DNA of 64,000 nt from Clytia hemisphaerica (lineage: Eukaryota > Cnidaria > Hydrozoa > Leptothecata > Clytiidae), in contig CACVBU010001151.1 in the NCBI GenBank assembly GCA_902728285.1, forward strand, positions 404,923-468,922, read 5' to 3'. Below are positions 11,059-20,856 of the stretch, in pieces. A program made the position numbers and the translations under genes. How positions within the stretch are numbered: the first letter of the stretch is position 1; each line of letters begins with the position of its first letter. Below the pieces are notes generated by a model. It was not told the origin of the DNA. It saw only the letters and a list, made by a program, of their open reading frames with translations, and searched no databases.

Positions 11059-12531
11059 TTAACCTTTTCAGCCCGGCGGACGTGTATACACGTCGAGCAT
11101 ACGTTCCGGCAGACGTGTATACACGTCTTTTTGACATAGTGATCTTCTAAGCTATATTTCTCCCATTGGCTTCTTTGCTAGCCGTAGAAGTAAAGAGAAA
11201 CGGAAAGTAGAGATTCTAAGCTTTCTTTTGATATATGGTGATGTAATGTTTTGATCACGTGGTGAGGCAGCAGATTTCGGAGAAAAGATAGAGAAAAACA
11301 CTGAATCAAGATGGCGACCAAGAAATGGGTTTTTCAAACTTACTGCTAAAGTTCTTGGATTTTTTGACTGGTTTAGGCCACTTTTCTTCATGGAAACATT
11401 GTTTTTATAATGGCAAAACATCCAGTAAGTATATCTTATATTTTGTGTTTTGTTTTTAGCATAAAAATTCCATTTATTTGTCATTTTGACCACTTTTCTC
11501 GACAAACCATCGGAGTCGAGTCCGACCCAAACTTACAGTACTTTTTACTTTTTATTCAGGTTGGAGCATGGAAAGTGGACAAATTCAATGCAAAAGTGTT
11601 TTCTACACCTCATTTATTTCAAAGGAGCACCAAAGAATTTGAAAAGCCTGGATTTATGTTGAATTGCACTACTTCTTCCCGCTCCACCAGCAACGGTCGA
11701 TCGATCCCCGAAATTCTTGGCTCATAACGATGTCCTGATTACAGCTTATATGGATCAAAATGATGGCAAGAACCACATAACAGCCACATGGAATTATTAT
11801 GATGACATTTAGCATTCCTTATGGGCAAAAGAGACCAGATTTGATAGCAATGAGTTTGCCTCAAAAGGCTTACGGTTTTTGGAAACTTTGTAACTGCCGC
11901 CGACTATGCCATCTAGTTTCACGGTAGCCGATACCCTTCAAAAGCTTCAGGAGCTAAGAATACTGACTGAAAGTGTTGTTTAGATAGTTGGGGAATACTT
12001 TTACACCATTTTTGATGTTGTAGCTGCTTCTGGAAACACATTATCATCAAAATACTTCAAAATTGTATATATTGGATTTTTTTAGCCGAAAATCGTGATT
12101 TTTGGCAAAAGTGACCGATATTTGGGAGGCTGGTGTGACACATACAGATTTTTCTGGATGCTGATTTTTGGTATATTACTTCAAAATGATGTATAGATTG
12201 ATAAATAGCCAAAGACAGATTTTTTAATTAACTTCCCCCCACTTTTTTTTGCTCTAGAAGTGAAAAATGCAAAAAAAGTGACATTACCGCAAAACGTGAA
12301 AAAAAACTGTGGTTTACGTGATGCTACCATTTTTGTTGGAATATTTTATTTGGATTGGTACTTGGTCTAAAAGTTGTAGAATTTAAGTAGCTTTTCAGGG
12401 ATACCTTACTTTTTTTCTAAAGATTCCTAGTTCTTGAGTTATGACCAAATACCTGAACATGTCTATTTTCTGAAAAAATGTTGCGCGCTGACAGCGTGAA
12501 AATTTAAAAAGTTGCGCGCTGGAAAGGTTAA
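11059..12531. mobile_element. TTAA-flanked element, family A (1.47 kb)
   Basis: The left end reads TTAACCTTTTCAGCCCGGCG and the right end, reverse-complemented, TTAACCTTTCCAGCGCGCAA. Both ends therefore share TTAACCTTTYCAGC, and TTAA is duplicated at the borders. The palindrome GACGTGTATACACGTC occurs twice just inside the left end, as expected for subterminal binding sites. The interior contains broken coding-like sequence (for example about 11570-11830 on the plus strand) but no recognisable DDE transposase. TTAA duplication plus CCTTT termini suggests a piggyBac-type element, either non-autonomous or decayed. Kolobok elements also use TTAA and cannot be excluded. Confidence 0.8.
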
Positions 12532-13049
12532 CACTTAAAATCACGGTCTACAAACAACATTATTTGGACGTTTATGCACGTTAGATAGATGTTGTGTTGA
12601 CCGGTGTTATAAGTTACAAACTGTCAAACTTTCAATTCAATATATCAAACATTAATTAATATTTAGACCTGCTTTGTGCAGGTTATTGTCAAGTCTTTGT
12701 AAACGAGCTAGAAAATGACCAATTATTAAAATATCTTATAAAAAGTCCATCTCATCTGCATTATTTGGAGTTGTATTGACGATGTCTTAAGGTTACATAC
12801 TGTCATAATTCCAATTCAATATACTAAAGATTAAATAAATATCAAACAATACTTTGTAAAGTCTTTGTGAACCAGCTAGAAAATGACATAGACACAAAGT
12901 GGGAAGACTAACCTTGATATCGTCCCTTTGATGTTTTAAAAAATCACAATCAGCAGTAATAGAACCATATGATTTGAGATTAAGGTTAGGTGGTGACATA
13001 CGAAATTTGGACCCTGGATCCTGATCGACAAATTTCACACACTCTAAGG

Positions 13050-13320
13050 TCCCGAATAGGGGGTCCAAATAATAGGGGTCCACAATTTTTTCAAAATATA
13101 ATAAGCGGAAACAAACCTAATTGCCAGGGAGGGGGTCAGAAATTGTGCCTCTAAAAACACAAAAATAAGATAATTGTATACTAAAACCAGGCTCTTTGGA
13201 CCGATTCAGCTTTGAGAGCGGAGAATATTTTCAAAAGTAAATAAACTGGTTCCTAAAAATACTGGGTGGGTCCGAAAAATTACCGGAAGGTGACGTTTTT
13301 CGGGTTCTTGAGTAACGGAA
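13050..13320. repeat. Dispersed repeat, copy 1 (pair with 16430)
   Basis: Blocks GGGGTCCA, TTTTTTCAAAATATA.TAA, GGGGGTCAGAAATTGTGCC and AAATAAACTGG recur in the same order at 16430-16690. The final block (GAAGGTGACGTTTTTCGGGT) is also matched there. It is unclear whether these are transposon relics or part of a local duplication that also created the neighbouring exons. Confidence 0.55.
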
Positions 13321-13696
13321 TCAGACCTGACTTTTTCCTAAAATCCACCCTGAATGGTTATTAACATTGAAATCAGCCTATATATATATGTATCTCTCAA
13401 GTGATTTTAAGACCATATCAGATTTTGCAGCCTAAGAAAGGGACTTTCACCAGCGGTACGTCCCCATAACGGTTTCAAATGAATACCAACCAATATGAAC
13501 CCTTTTATACATTAAAAATCAAGTCTTTCTTAAACTGACTAAATTTACTGCTTATCATATATACTACCTTGAGTATCACATCATATGAATTTATTCTATT
13601 CAGCACACCTTCAAGGAAAACAAGAGTAAGAAACGTCACAAAAGATTCAATAAAAGGAGAGCCAGCTCAAAATAAATTAAAGTAGCGTTATAAGTA

Positions 13697-13964
13697 CAGG
13701 GTGTCCCGAAAAAAAGTATCGAGTTCCAACATGATTCTGAGTAGAAGGTTGTTGCGTGTGTTTAACAAACCGTAAGAAAACATATACCAACACAATAATT
13801 ATTTTTACAATTACAACAGTCATAATGATTAAAAAGAATTAACTTTCTTTACAATTTTCATGACGTTAAAGTCATTGAGAATTGTTTTTTGTAAAAGTTA
13901 TTCATAAAAGATGTCTCATGACAATTAATATGACACAGAGAGAAACTTTGATAAACATTGCAAA
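13697..13964. mobile_element. Partial TA-flanked element (sister of 19445)
   Basis: TA CAGGGTGTCCCGAAAAAAAG at the left is a canonical TA-target TIR. Reverse-complemented, the rest of the segment matches the element at 19445-20521 block by block, including CACACGCAACAACCTT, ATTGTAAAGAAAGT and GCAATGTTTATCAAAGTTTC, but without the two insertions present there. The opposite TIR is missing. It gives the pre-insertion arrangement of the larger copy. Confidence 0.75.
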
Positions 13965-14250
13965 CTCTGTTCTCACATGTTAAAAGAAAGCTTAACTGTG
14001 GAGGTCACTGTCACTGTCCTTCTATCGATTTTTTATCATCAAAATGAGATTCTATTCTATTTACTCATAGCTAATAACACTTAAGTATAAAAAGTTCCTC
14101 CTTTATGTTCTTTCTGTAAAGTGAAATTCGCCGCCATTTTCCAGACAAGAAAAAACATGACCGAGGGAACTTAGCTACTCAAAATCGAATGAATTTGAAC
14201 AGAGAGTGGAAATGTAATTTCCCCACTTAATATTCAGTAACAATTAATAC

Positions 14251-14943
14251 CTTTATATTTCAATGATTGAGCAGATGAAATTGAAGTTTCTTTAATTTTA
14301 GCGGTTGCCCAATTCCAAACATTCGGTGTATTGTTCTCTAATTCAACTGATAGAATCTCTGTTGAATCACCAAAACGATTTGACGAGTTTGGAAGCTCTA
14401 CTACCAATGAAGAACCATAATTGAACTTTGAATTTTTCTTTGTTACAAATGCAGAGGTTTCAGTGACAGTGTTCGTTTGTTCAAGCGTTGTTTGGAATAT
14501 AGCATCTCTGGAGCAGCCTTGTGAGGAAGCTATTCCGACGATTTTTACTGATTCTACGTAAGGTAAAGCCTTTTGTAAGATCTTCATCCTCCGTGCTTGG
14601 CAATAAAAGTTAACATCATCGTCATCATCATCGTCACCATGATTAGTCTTTTTAAAACATTGATCAAATGCTGTATTTACTTCTGTTGGCTTAGACTGCA
14701 TTTTTCTTTGGACATTCTGAAGGCACTGGTGGCTCTCAATGTTACATTGATTGATTGATCCAAAACCTCTTTCTTTTTGTATTAACAATGTTTTACTGAA
14801 CCGCTCAATTTTTAATGATTTTGCTCTTCCACGTTCAGTAAAAGATGAGCCATTTTCACATTGAACTTCAAACTCGACAGTAACACTCGGATAATCGAAT
14901 TTGTAGTGATGTACATATGCAATGATCATAGAAGCGCCAGGAC
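14251..14943 (-). CDS. Exon of candidate triple aerolysin-like gene (module 3/2 boundary)
   Basis: This 693 nt exon is flanked by a good acceptor (ATTGAAG|GTCC) and a donor (AAAG|GTATTA), both in phase 1. It opens with PGASMIIAYVHHYKFDYP and VTVEFEVQCENGSSFTERG, which match the start of its relatives and resemble the returning half of an aerolysin-type domain. A spacer follows with conserved cysteines (CNIESHQCLQ, DQCF), then a run of seven aspartates. The second half holds KIVGIASSQGCSRDA, TNTVTETSAFVT, a Ser/Thr-rich region and VWNWATAKIKETS, the alternating polar/aromatic pattern of the outgoing pore-forming strands. It ends QSLKYK(G). It lies between the exons at 16748 and 10103; introns are 1804 and 3738 nt. 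Pore formation is inferred, not shown. Confidence 0.75.
14618..14640 (-). repeat. Coding GAT/GAC microsatellite (Asp run)
   Basis: A trinucleotide repeat of GAT and GAC codons on the minus strand encodes seven consecutive aspartates in the spacer between the two halves of the exon. The run is absent from the related exons. Mixed GAT/GAC use suggests some age, yet length variation between alleles would be expected. Confidence 0.8.
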
Positions 14944-14996
14944 CTTCAATAAAATTGACGTTAAAATCTTTAACAAATAAACTTATATGCTATGGT

Positions 14997-15255
14997 GCCC
15001 CTGTCTCACAGCTCCGGTGGAGCTTCTTTCCACGATGGAAATAGAAATTTTATTGTCTCTAGGTAAATAAAAAGATCAGTGCGGATAGTTTTGGAGTAGA
15101 ATTTCTTTCTATTGAATCTCAAATGGGGATGAAAAGGGAGTCAATTTCCCAGTGAAGCTTAAATTGTAGGGTATTCTTCCTACCGGGGACGAAATATTAG
15201 ACGAATGAATTCCTCCCGTGGGTAGGTGGTCTCACATGGGCTGTGACACAGGGGT
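14997..15255. mobile_element. MITE of the CCCCTGTCTCACA family
   Basis: The left end GCCCCTGTCTCACAGCTCCG and the right end CTGTGACACAGGGGTG are inverted repeats. Internal blocks match the copy at 27871-28153 and the fragment at 4825. There is no ORF. It sits in the intron between the exons at 14251 and 16748. From the 27871 copy the family appears to make 8 bp target duplications, as hAT elements do. Confidence 0.78.
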
Positions 15256-15704
15256 GTGCTAATACTACACTAAATTTCCATCTGTATAACTTAACCTAAC
15301 TCTAGCCATTTCCATTTACACGCTTATTTTTATAAGAATAGTGCTTATAAGAAAACCAAGGTGAAAATTGTTTACTCTGTAAGAATATATAACTGAAAAG
15401 TAATTCACTTTACATAAAAAGCCCACTGCAAGTATCAGAGCCTATGAAGTATACCCTGAGTATCAGAGGTTAAGTTTTCAAAGAATATATTAACCTCTGA
15501 AGACCAATAATAGAAATTTTATCGCGCATGTGTCAATCTAATCACTGTAGAAAAAATCAAAGATGAAGAGCAAATATTACCATATTAATGTCTAGCAGAC
15601 TGTATCAGTATGCAGTTAACTATTTACGAATTCCCCAGAAACCTCCAAGTGTAATTGAAATGAGTTTATTTCGGAAGAAATCTTTTACATGATCCCCAAA
15701 TGTA

Positions 15705-15990
15705 TAACAGTAATTACTAAACTTTTAATTATGGAGATGTCGCTTTAATTGAATCGAAATAATAGACAGACTTTATGTTATGATTCTCTATCACTGACTC
15801 TTTTTACAAAGCATTGATGACTTTTTAAGTTGTGTTTTCAACGACGGGAATAAAAATATCAACTTTGAACTTCATCCAAGATCTTGGATGGTCGTCATGG
15901 TTACTTTTGTCTTCGTTGATTGCGCGCTGAATAGAATGGCGATTCGTCGGCACAGCGTCAATATATGATTTTGAGCTGTGCTATTCACAG
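15705..15990. repeat. ~285 bp duplicated segment, copy 1
   Basis: Near-identical to 22985-23267 in the same orientation. Shared blocks include TTTAATTGAATCGAAATAAT, GTTATGATTCTCTATCACTG, GTTGTGTTTTCAAC and TTGGATGGTCGTCATGGTTA. The imperfect palindrome ATCCAAGATCTTGGAT lies inside. The two copies are followed by unrelated sequence, so the shared part ends abruptly at about 15990 and 23267. Confidence 0.75.
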
Positions 15991-15993
15991 TAT

Positions 15994-16227
15994 ATGAAGT
16001 ACATCACTGGGAGTTTATTCACACTGTTGCTTGAAAGTTGCTTGAATTATGGGAACAAAGAAGTGTACGATCTTCTCCTTTGTCTCTTATTATCTAACTT
16101 TGAACGATCACGTGATCGTATCTCAAGCAAACTTCAAGCAAACACCATTAACGATTCGTTGTATTTCGAAAAATTAGATAACTTAAGTTCATTGCTTCAA
16201 CGTACATCAGCAAGCAGTAGTAAATAA
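15994..16227 (+). CDS. Small unrecognised ORF (78 codons)
   Basis: An ATG-initiated frame directly follows the duplicated segment 15705-15990. The product has a mildly hydrophobic start (MKYITGSLFTLLLESCLNYG), a Leu-rich stretch (YDLLLCLLLSNFERSRDR) and a Ser-rich end. No family is recognised. It lies on the opposite strand to the gene whose intron it occupies. It could belong to a transposable element or be a chance ORF. Confidence 0.2.
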   Translation: MKYITGSLFTLLLESCLNYGNKEVYDLLLCLLLSNFERSRDRISSKLQANTINDSLYFEKLDNLSSLLQRTSASSSK

Positions 16228-16429
16228 ATTCTTTTCTAGACTTTCCTCCTTCTATCAGCAAAACATTTCAGTGTGCATACACCCTATTCTCAATATAATT
16301 TCATCAATGTGAAATAATTAATTATCCTTAAGATCCAATAGGCTCGGTTTTTTTTGAACAGAACAAAAAACTGGAAGGAGCGGGGATTCGAACTTACACC
16401 TTAGACGAATCAAACATTGTTACTTACTC

Positions 16430-16690
16430 TATGTAAAGTCCCAAATAGTGGGGAAGGGGGTTCGAAAAACCGAATTTTTTTTCAAAATATATAAACGGGG
16501 GGCTAATTACTGAAGTGGTTGGAAATTATACCCCAAAAAACCCGAAATAAGTTGATTATATATGAAAGCCAGGGTATTTAGATAAAAATTCAGTTTTTGA
16601 TAAATAAACGGGGAAGGGGTTTTGAAACGAATGGGGGAGGGGTCCAAAAAAGATTCAAAAATCAATTACGAGGTGAAGACGTTTTTTAGG
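16430..16690. repeat. Dispersed repeat, copy 2 (pair with 13050)
   Basis: Matches 13050-13320 in order: a GGGG-rich start, TTTTTTTTCAAAATATATAA, GGTTGGAAATTATACCCC, AAATAAACGGGG and a final GAAGACGTTTTTTAGG. It begins 58 bp below the donor of the exon at 16748. The other copy sits about 0.9 kb below the exon at 14251, so both lie 3' of a repeat-bearing exon. Confidence 0.55.
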
Positions 16691-16747
16691 AACGAAAGTT
16701 ACTAGAGTAACTTAATCAATTTTAAATACATTAGTCGTTAAACGTAC

Positions 16748-17395
16748 CTGTGTATTGTAGTGATTGCCCGGCAGAGCTGGTTGTTTCTTTAGTCTTTGAA
16801 GAATACCAATCCCAAGATTTTTCAAAAGATGATTTGAAAGGTACATTGATTTGTCCGCCGTCCCCAAAATGTAAGGTTGAGCTTTGAAATTCAATATTTA
16901 GGGATGATCCGAAATCAAAATTAGGTGATTTTTCGGTAACAAATGATGTCGTTTCAGTAACTTTATCCGTGTTATCAAGACGTGTTTCAAATCTTGCATC
17001 TTTGGAACATCCTTGAGATGTTGATATACCGACGATCTTAGCTTTATCAAGATAAGGATTAGTTGCGTACAGCATTTTCATCTTTTTAGCTTCACATCGT
17101 TTAGGAACGAAACACTCGTGAAATTCTTTACTAATTTGGTTGGGTGTTGCTCCTTTCTTTCCATTTAGGCTATGGATACATTGATAGCTTTCTTCTGTGC
17201 AATCATTTACCGAGTTAAATTTTTCATGCTTTTGAACATAAAACGGCTGACTATATCGTTCAATCTCCAGTGATATTTTCCCTTGTTCTGTTAATTCTGA
17301 ACCATCATTGCAATGGATTTCATATTCAACGTCGATATCCGAATTAACAAATTTAGTATGTTTGATATACGCCATAAGCAGACCACCACCAGGAC
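16748..17395 (-). CDS. Exon of candidate triple aerolysin-like gene (module 2/1 boundary)
   Basis: A 648 nt exon with acceptor (TTTTAAG|GTCC) and donor (CACAG|GTACGT), both in phase 1, so it can be added or lost without disturbing the frame. It opens PGGGLLMAYIKHTKFVNSDI and DVEYEIHCNDGS, the same block as in the exons at 14251 and 10103. A spacer with DCTEESYQCI and HECF follows. The second half contains KIVGISTSQGCSKDARF, NTDKVTETTSFVTE, a Ser-rich stretch and VPFKSSFEKSWDW followed by KTKETTSSAGQ. The T-x-T-x-S-F and S-W-x-W patterns around Ser/Thr-rich strands are typical of aerolysin/ETX-MTX2 proteins. The exon boundary falls inside that domain, so each exon would supply the end of one domain and the start of the next. 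Confidence 0.78.
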
Positions 17396-17804
17396 CTTAA
17401 AATTAAAACGAATAAGTACATTGTTTGTTTGCTCATTTATGTATATAAGGTAATATATAACAGTACAATAAATAAAATTAAAATTAAAAGCTTAGGAGCG
17501 AATCTTGAATTTTTCTCAGGCTAGCAAAATTAATGCATTAAAATTAACGGCTGAAATAACAGATACTAGCCGTATGCGCAGTGTCGCACGCTGCGTGTCC
17601 CAATCCAGCGAAGCACTATACATATAAAAAAAACTCTAAAGGAAGAATGATAGCTGCTAGAAAGAAAGGAGAAAAAAGATAACAATGCATTGCAATTTTT
17701 AACCACAATTAAGTAAATGGCTTAGAAGAATTATATTTTGGATTATTTTAGCCATCGTGGATAGCCATCGTGACTGGACATTCGAGAGTGACTTTGAAAG
17801 TCTT

Positions 17805-17965
17805 TGAAATGTTTTGAAAGTGATAGGGAGCTGCTATTGTAAACAGAAGGTTTTAAAGAGCATCTGAATGAGAATTCTTCGAGAGCAAAAATTATATTTG
17901 GGAAGAAGGTTGATTTTAACCCATCCAGCTCCAATGTTCCTGTATAGAAAATAGTATCTTGACGT
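17805..17965. repeat. ~160 bp direct repeat, copy 1
   Basis: Shares with 18289-18443 the blocks TGTTTTGAAA, GCTATTGTAAACAGAA.GTTTTAAAGAGCATCTGAAT and TTTTAACCCATCCAGCTCCA, then AATGTTCCTGTATAGAAAAT. The copies are in the same orientation and about 480 bp apart. Their ends do not show the TG...CA of LTRs. Confidence 0.7.
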
Positions 17966-17996
17966 CTCAAAGTTAGTCTAGTGGTAGGAAAACTGC

Positions 17997-18290
17997 ATGA
18001 GGTGCAAAAAGACAATGGTTCAACGCCGTGAAGAGAGACTTTGTAGAGCTTTGTTAGAATTTCGAAAACTTTTTACAGAACGTTGTAAACACACACGTTT
18101 TAGCGTATTAATATGTCGATTAGAGAGACAATTTCAAAGTGAAAGTTTAAAAGACCCTATTGCCATACCCTTGAATAAAAAAAATAAATTTACGCATGCC
18201 ACAGTTGGCTTGCTGGTTCAAAAGAATGCAATACTTCGAAAGGAGAAGAGTTCAAACCAGGACAAAGTAGAATATATAAAGATGTTTTGA
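17997..18290 (+). CDS. Unrecognised 97-codon ORF between two direct repeats
   Basis: The ORF occupies almost exactly the space between the direct repeats at 17805-17965 and 18289-18443. The predicted product is rich in Lys and Arg (RCKKTMVQRREERLCRALLE; RKLFTERCKHTRF; GLLVQKNAILRKEKSSNQ). No domain is recognised. Its placement raises the possibility of a small repeat-flanked mobile unit, but chance is a serious alternative. Confidence 0.2.
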   Translation: MRCKKTMVQRREERLCRALLEFRKLFTERCKHTRFSVLICRLERQFQSESLKDPIAIPLNKKNKFTHATVGLLVQKNAILRKEKSSNQDKVEYIKMF

Positions 18291-18443
18291 AAATTTTTGA
18301 AAGTGATCTAGAGAGCCGCTATTGTAAACAGAAAGTTTTAAAGAGCATCTGAATAAGAATTCTTCAAACGCAAAAATTATATTTGAGAAGAAGGTTAATT
18401 TTAACCCATCCAGCTCCAATGTTCCTGTATAGAAAATAGTATC
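18289..18443. repeat. ~160 bp direct repeat, copy 2
   Basis: Second copy of the repeat at 17805-17965, ending GTATAGAAAATAGTATCTT. Immediately after it comes the TTAA-family element at 18445, so the sequence that followed the repeat originally has been displaced. Confidence 0.7.
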
Positions 18444-18444
18444 T

Positions 18445-18983
18445 TTTAGGGGCGGTTCAGAACTAGGGGGGCTTTTCCTGTACCACCCCTTAACTTTTGA
18501 TCTAGTGAGTCTTTTCGGATGAAATTTGGCACACAAGTTCCTTGTCACGTAAGGTAACTTTTGACGAAAAAGTTTTTGATGACGTCACTCATCATGCCCA
18601 AAGTGAGCGAAAACCGAAAATTTCATTTGTTCTTATAAATAGCTATTGTATTCTAACAAAAGCTTTAGAAAAAAGTTGCCTGAGTTTAAAATGCTTATTT
18701 TATCATAAATATTCAACAAATTACGGTTTAAACGATATAATTGACATTAAAAATAAATTTGTATTCGAAAAGTGTCAACTTTTGTGACACCTTACAGTCA
18801 GAAATGTCATCTTGCTCAAGGTGTGAAAATTTTTAGGTGTCAAATTTTCTTTTATTTTGAAGTTAAATAAAAGTTAGGAATTTACAGTAAATTTCACGGC
18901 AAAAGCTCTATTATTTCAGGAGCTATTACCAATAGTTTGACCTCCGAACAGAAAGAGTCCCCCTAGGCCGAATAGGGTTAATA
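18445..18983. mobile_element. TTAA-flanked element, family B copy 2
   Basis: The right end GGCCGAATAGGGTTAA is intact. The left end has CAGAACTAGGGGGGCTTTTC and TTTCCTGTACCACCCC, which is inverted relative to the right-end sequence CTAGGGGGGACTCTTTCTG (reverse complement), giving imperfect TIRs. The interior matches the copy at 10569-11034. No transposase is visible. It lies in the intron between the exons at 16748 and 20857. Confidence 0.65.
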
Positions 18984-19103
18984 TATAGACTGTACTTTTG
19001 TCAACTACGGTGCGCAAGTTTGTGGGTTCACCAATTGAGTTTAAAGCCCGAAGGGTTAGATTAGGATTTCTAACCTTTCCCTGGTAAGAAAAAGTGAAGT
19101 GCA

Positions 19104-19268
19104 CTTATTTCCCATCCAGAACGAGTCTATAACGCACTGAATTAAAAGATTGTATCTAGCGTTTCCTTTGTTTTTTAAGTACTGTATTTTTTGAAATCTA
19201 GCGATAGTTTTTACTTTCCAGCGTTTGTGTAAAAACCACGCGCAGGCGTTCTGGATGGGAAATTAAGT
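19104..19268. mobile_element. 165 bp MITE
   Basis: The ends CTTATTTCCCATCCAGAACG and CGTTCTGGATGGGAAATTAAG are inverted repeats of about 20 bp around a short AT-rich centre without an ORF. No target duplication is clear. Confidence 0.65.
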
Positions 19269-19585
19269 AGCTTCATTTCCCCTCCAAAAGTTTCTACTCT
19301 AGCCTCTCCGGGGCTTTATACTCAATGGTTCAATCTCTAGCCAGGTCATATCAAAATGTTATCTTGTTTAAAGGATGTTTTTCTTTGAAAAAAAGGAGAA
19401 AAGGAAAATGAAGCCATCCATGGAGAAGTTGGCAAATTGCTCTACAGGGTGTCCCGAAGAAAAGTATCGAATCGTACCACATCTATAGAAAGAAAGTTCT
19501 TGTGTGTGTTCCACTAAATTTGCAATGTTTATCAAAGTTTCTTACTTTCTATGTCATAGTAATTGTCAAGAGATCTTTTATGAAT

Positions 19586-19817
19586 CAGTGCCGTAGGAAG
19601 CATTTTCATATTGGGGGTGACCGGCCGGTTTGGCCCGAGGGGGGGAATTTTGAAAGTTTGAGCTCTAGATTGCTTGAAAATGCACTCAAAACATGCACTT
19701 AAAAGACAATTATGACAAATTAAAAGAGAAAAACTTTGCATTTTACAAAATAACCATTTTTAAAAAAAATATTGGGGGGGGGGCATAGCCCCCTTGCCCC
19801 CCAGTTGCTACGGCACG
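19586..19817. mobile_element. Nested MITE with CAGTGCCGTAG ends
   Basis: CAGTGCCGTAGGAAG at the left pairs with TTGCTACGGCACG at the right. ATGAAT is present on both sides (19580-19585 and 19818-19823) and only once in the sister copy at 13697-13964, which proves insertion and gives a target duplication of about six to eight bases. The interior has G-rich then C-rich tracts (GGGGGGG near 19638 and 19775) that could pair with the CCCCTTGCCCCCC tract near the right end. Confidence 0.8.
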
Positions 19818-19892
19818 ATGAATAACTTTTACGTCATAAAAATTGTAAAGAAAGTCAATTCATTTAATGATAATGACTGTTGTAAAAACAAT

Positions 19893-20416
19893 AGCCTGGA
19901 TATCCAGGCTGTAAACTATTTCACAGTCTAGTTTTTTATATTTTATGTTCTGGTTTACAGCCTGGTCTAGAGCGATTTGCATTCTCTTTAAGAGAATGCA
20001 GTCTGCTTGCTTGCGCTCACTTCGCTAAAACCGTAAGGGCCAATCTACACGGCGTTGAGCAATTCTAAAGCAAAAATAGGATAGTCCTCTAGTTGCTAGT
20101 GAAGATAGGGCTTTCTGTTACATGAAAACATGAAAAAGAAGAAAACAGAGGCAAGTTCATTTTCCAAGAAAACATGGTTGGTCATGATGCATGCAAACTT
20201 TTTTATGGACTTTGGTGTAATCTTTGGATGTTTTAAATAGTTTTAGATCTTGTAAGACAGCTTTTTATTAATTTCTGTTTTGCTGCCCTGGGTTGACTAG
20301 GAAACATGGGTTTGCACTTTCTTTCTCTAGGGAGACCAAGCTCTATAATTTTAGAACTTTGTATGTTGAGGTAAATTTTGTTTTTTCTAAAATTTTGAGC
20401 TTGGATATCCAGGCTA
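19893..20416. mobile_element. Nested element with palindromic AGCCTGGATATCCAGGCT ends
   Basis: The left terminus AGCCTGGATATCCAGGCT is a perfect palindrome and the right terminus AGCTTGGATATCCAGGCT differs from it by one base. The block is absent from the sister copy at 13697-13964, where GTTGTAATTGTAAAAATAAT is continuous. There is no ORF of note. TA dinucleotides flank it. Confidence 0.7.
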
Positions 20417-20856
20417 TAAAAATAATTGTCGTGTTGGTATATATTTTCATACATTTTGTTAAAGACACACAACAACCTTTTACATGTTCGATAACTCGAT
20501 ACTGTTTTTCGGGACACCCTGTACTTTTGAATATATTAGTCTATTGCATAGGATTTGTGCATTTAACAAATGTTATTTTCAATTCAATTTAAAGCGAAAA
20601 ATGCACAAATCTGTACAGATTTTCCTTCGAGAAAGACGCTGAAAAATCATCATTCTATCATTTAATTGACTTGGGAATTCATGAACTCTTTTCTATCGTT
20701 GTTGCCTTTGTAAAACTTTTAATTCATTATTCGAATGCTCGACAAATTTGATTACTGTTTGTGATGTAGAAAATTATCATATACTAAAAACACGAATCCT
20801 ATGATATAGGCTAATAGCTATTAGCTCCGCTTCGGTCATTAAACTTTCTAACTTAC

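Larger units (their letters stand above)
19445..20521. mobile_element. TA-flanked TIR element with two nested insertions
   Basis: CAGGGTGTCCCGAAGAAAAG at the left and its reverse complement at the right (TTTTTCGGGACACCCTG) are flanked by TA on both sides, as in the Tc1/mariner superfamily. The sister copy at 13697-13964 lacks two internal blocks (19586-19817 and 19893-20416), which are therefore later insertions. Without them the element is only about 320 bp and has no transposase, so it was already a MITE. It lies in the first intron seen of the four-exon gene. Confidence 0.85.

Noticed and set aside
12793-13083. Minus-strand ORF of 96 codons as a further exon of the aerolysin-like gene
   Set aside because: No similarity to the modules, no suitable splice pair, and its upstream part lies in a dispersed repeat.
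16371-16420. tRNA T-arm-like GGGGATTCGAACTTACACC
   Set aside because: Only the T-arm is recognisable, with no A box or acceptor stem.
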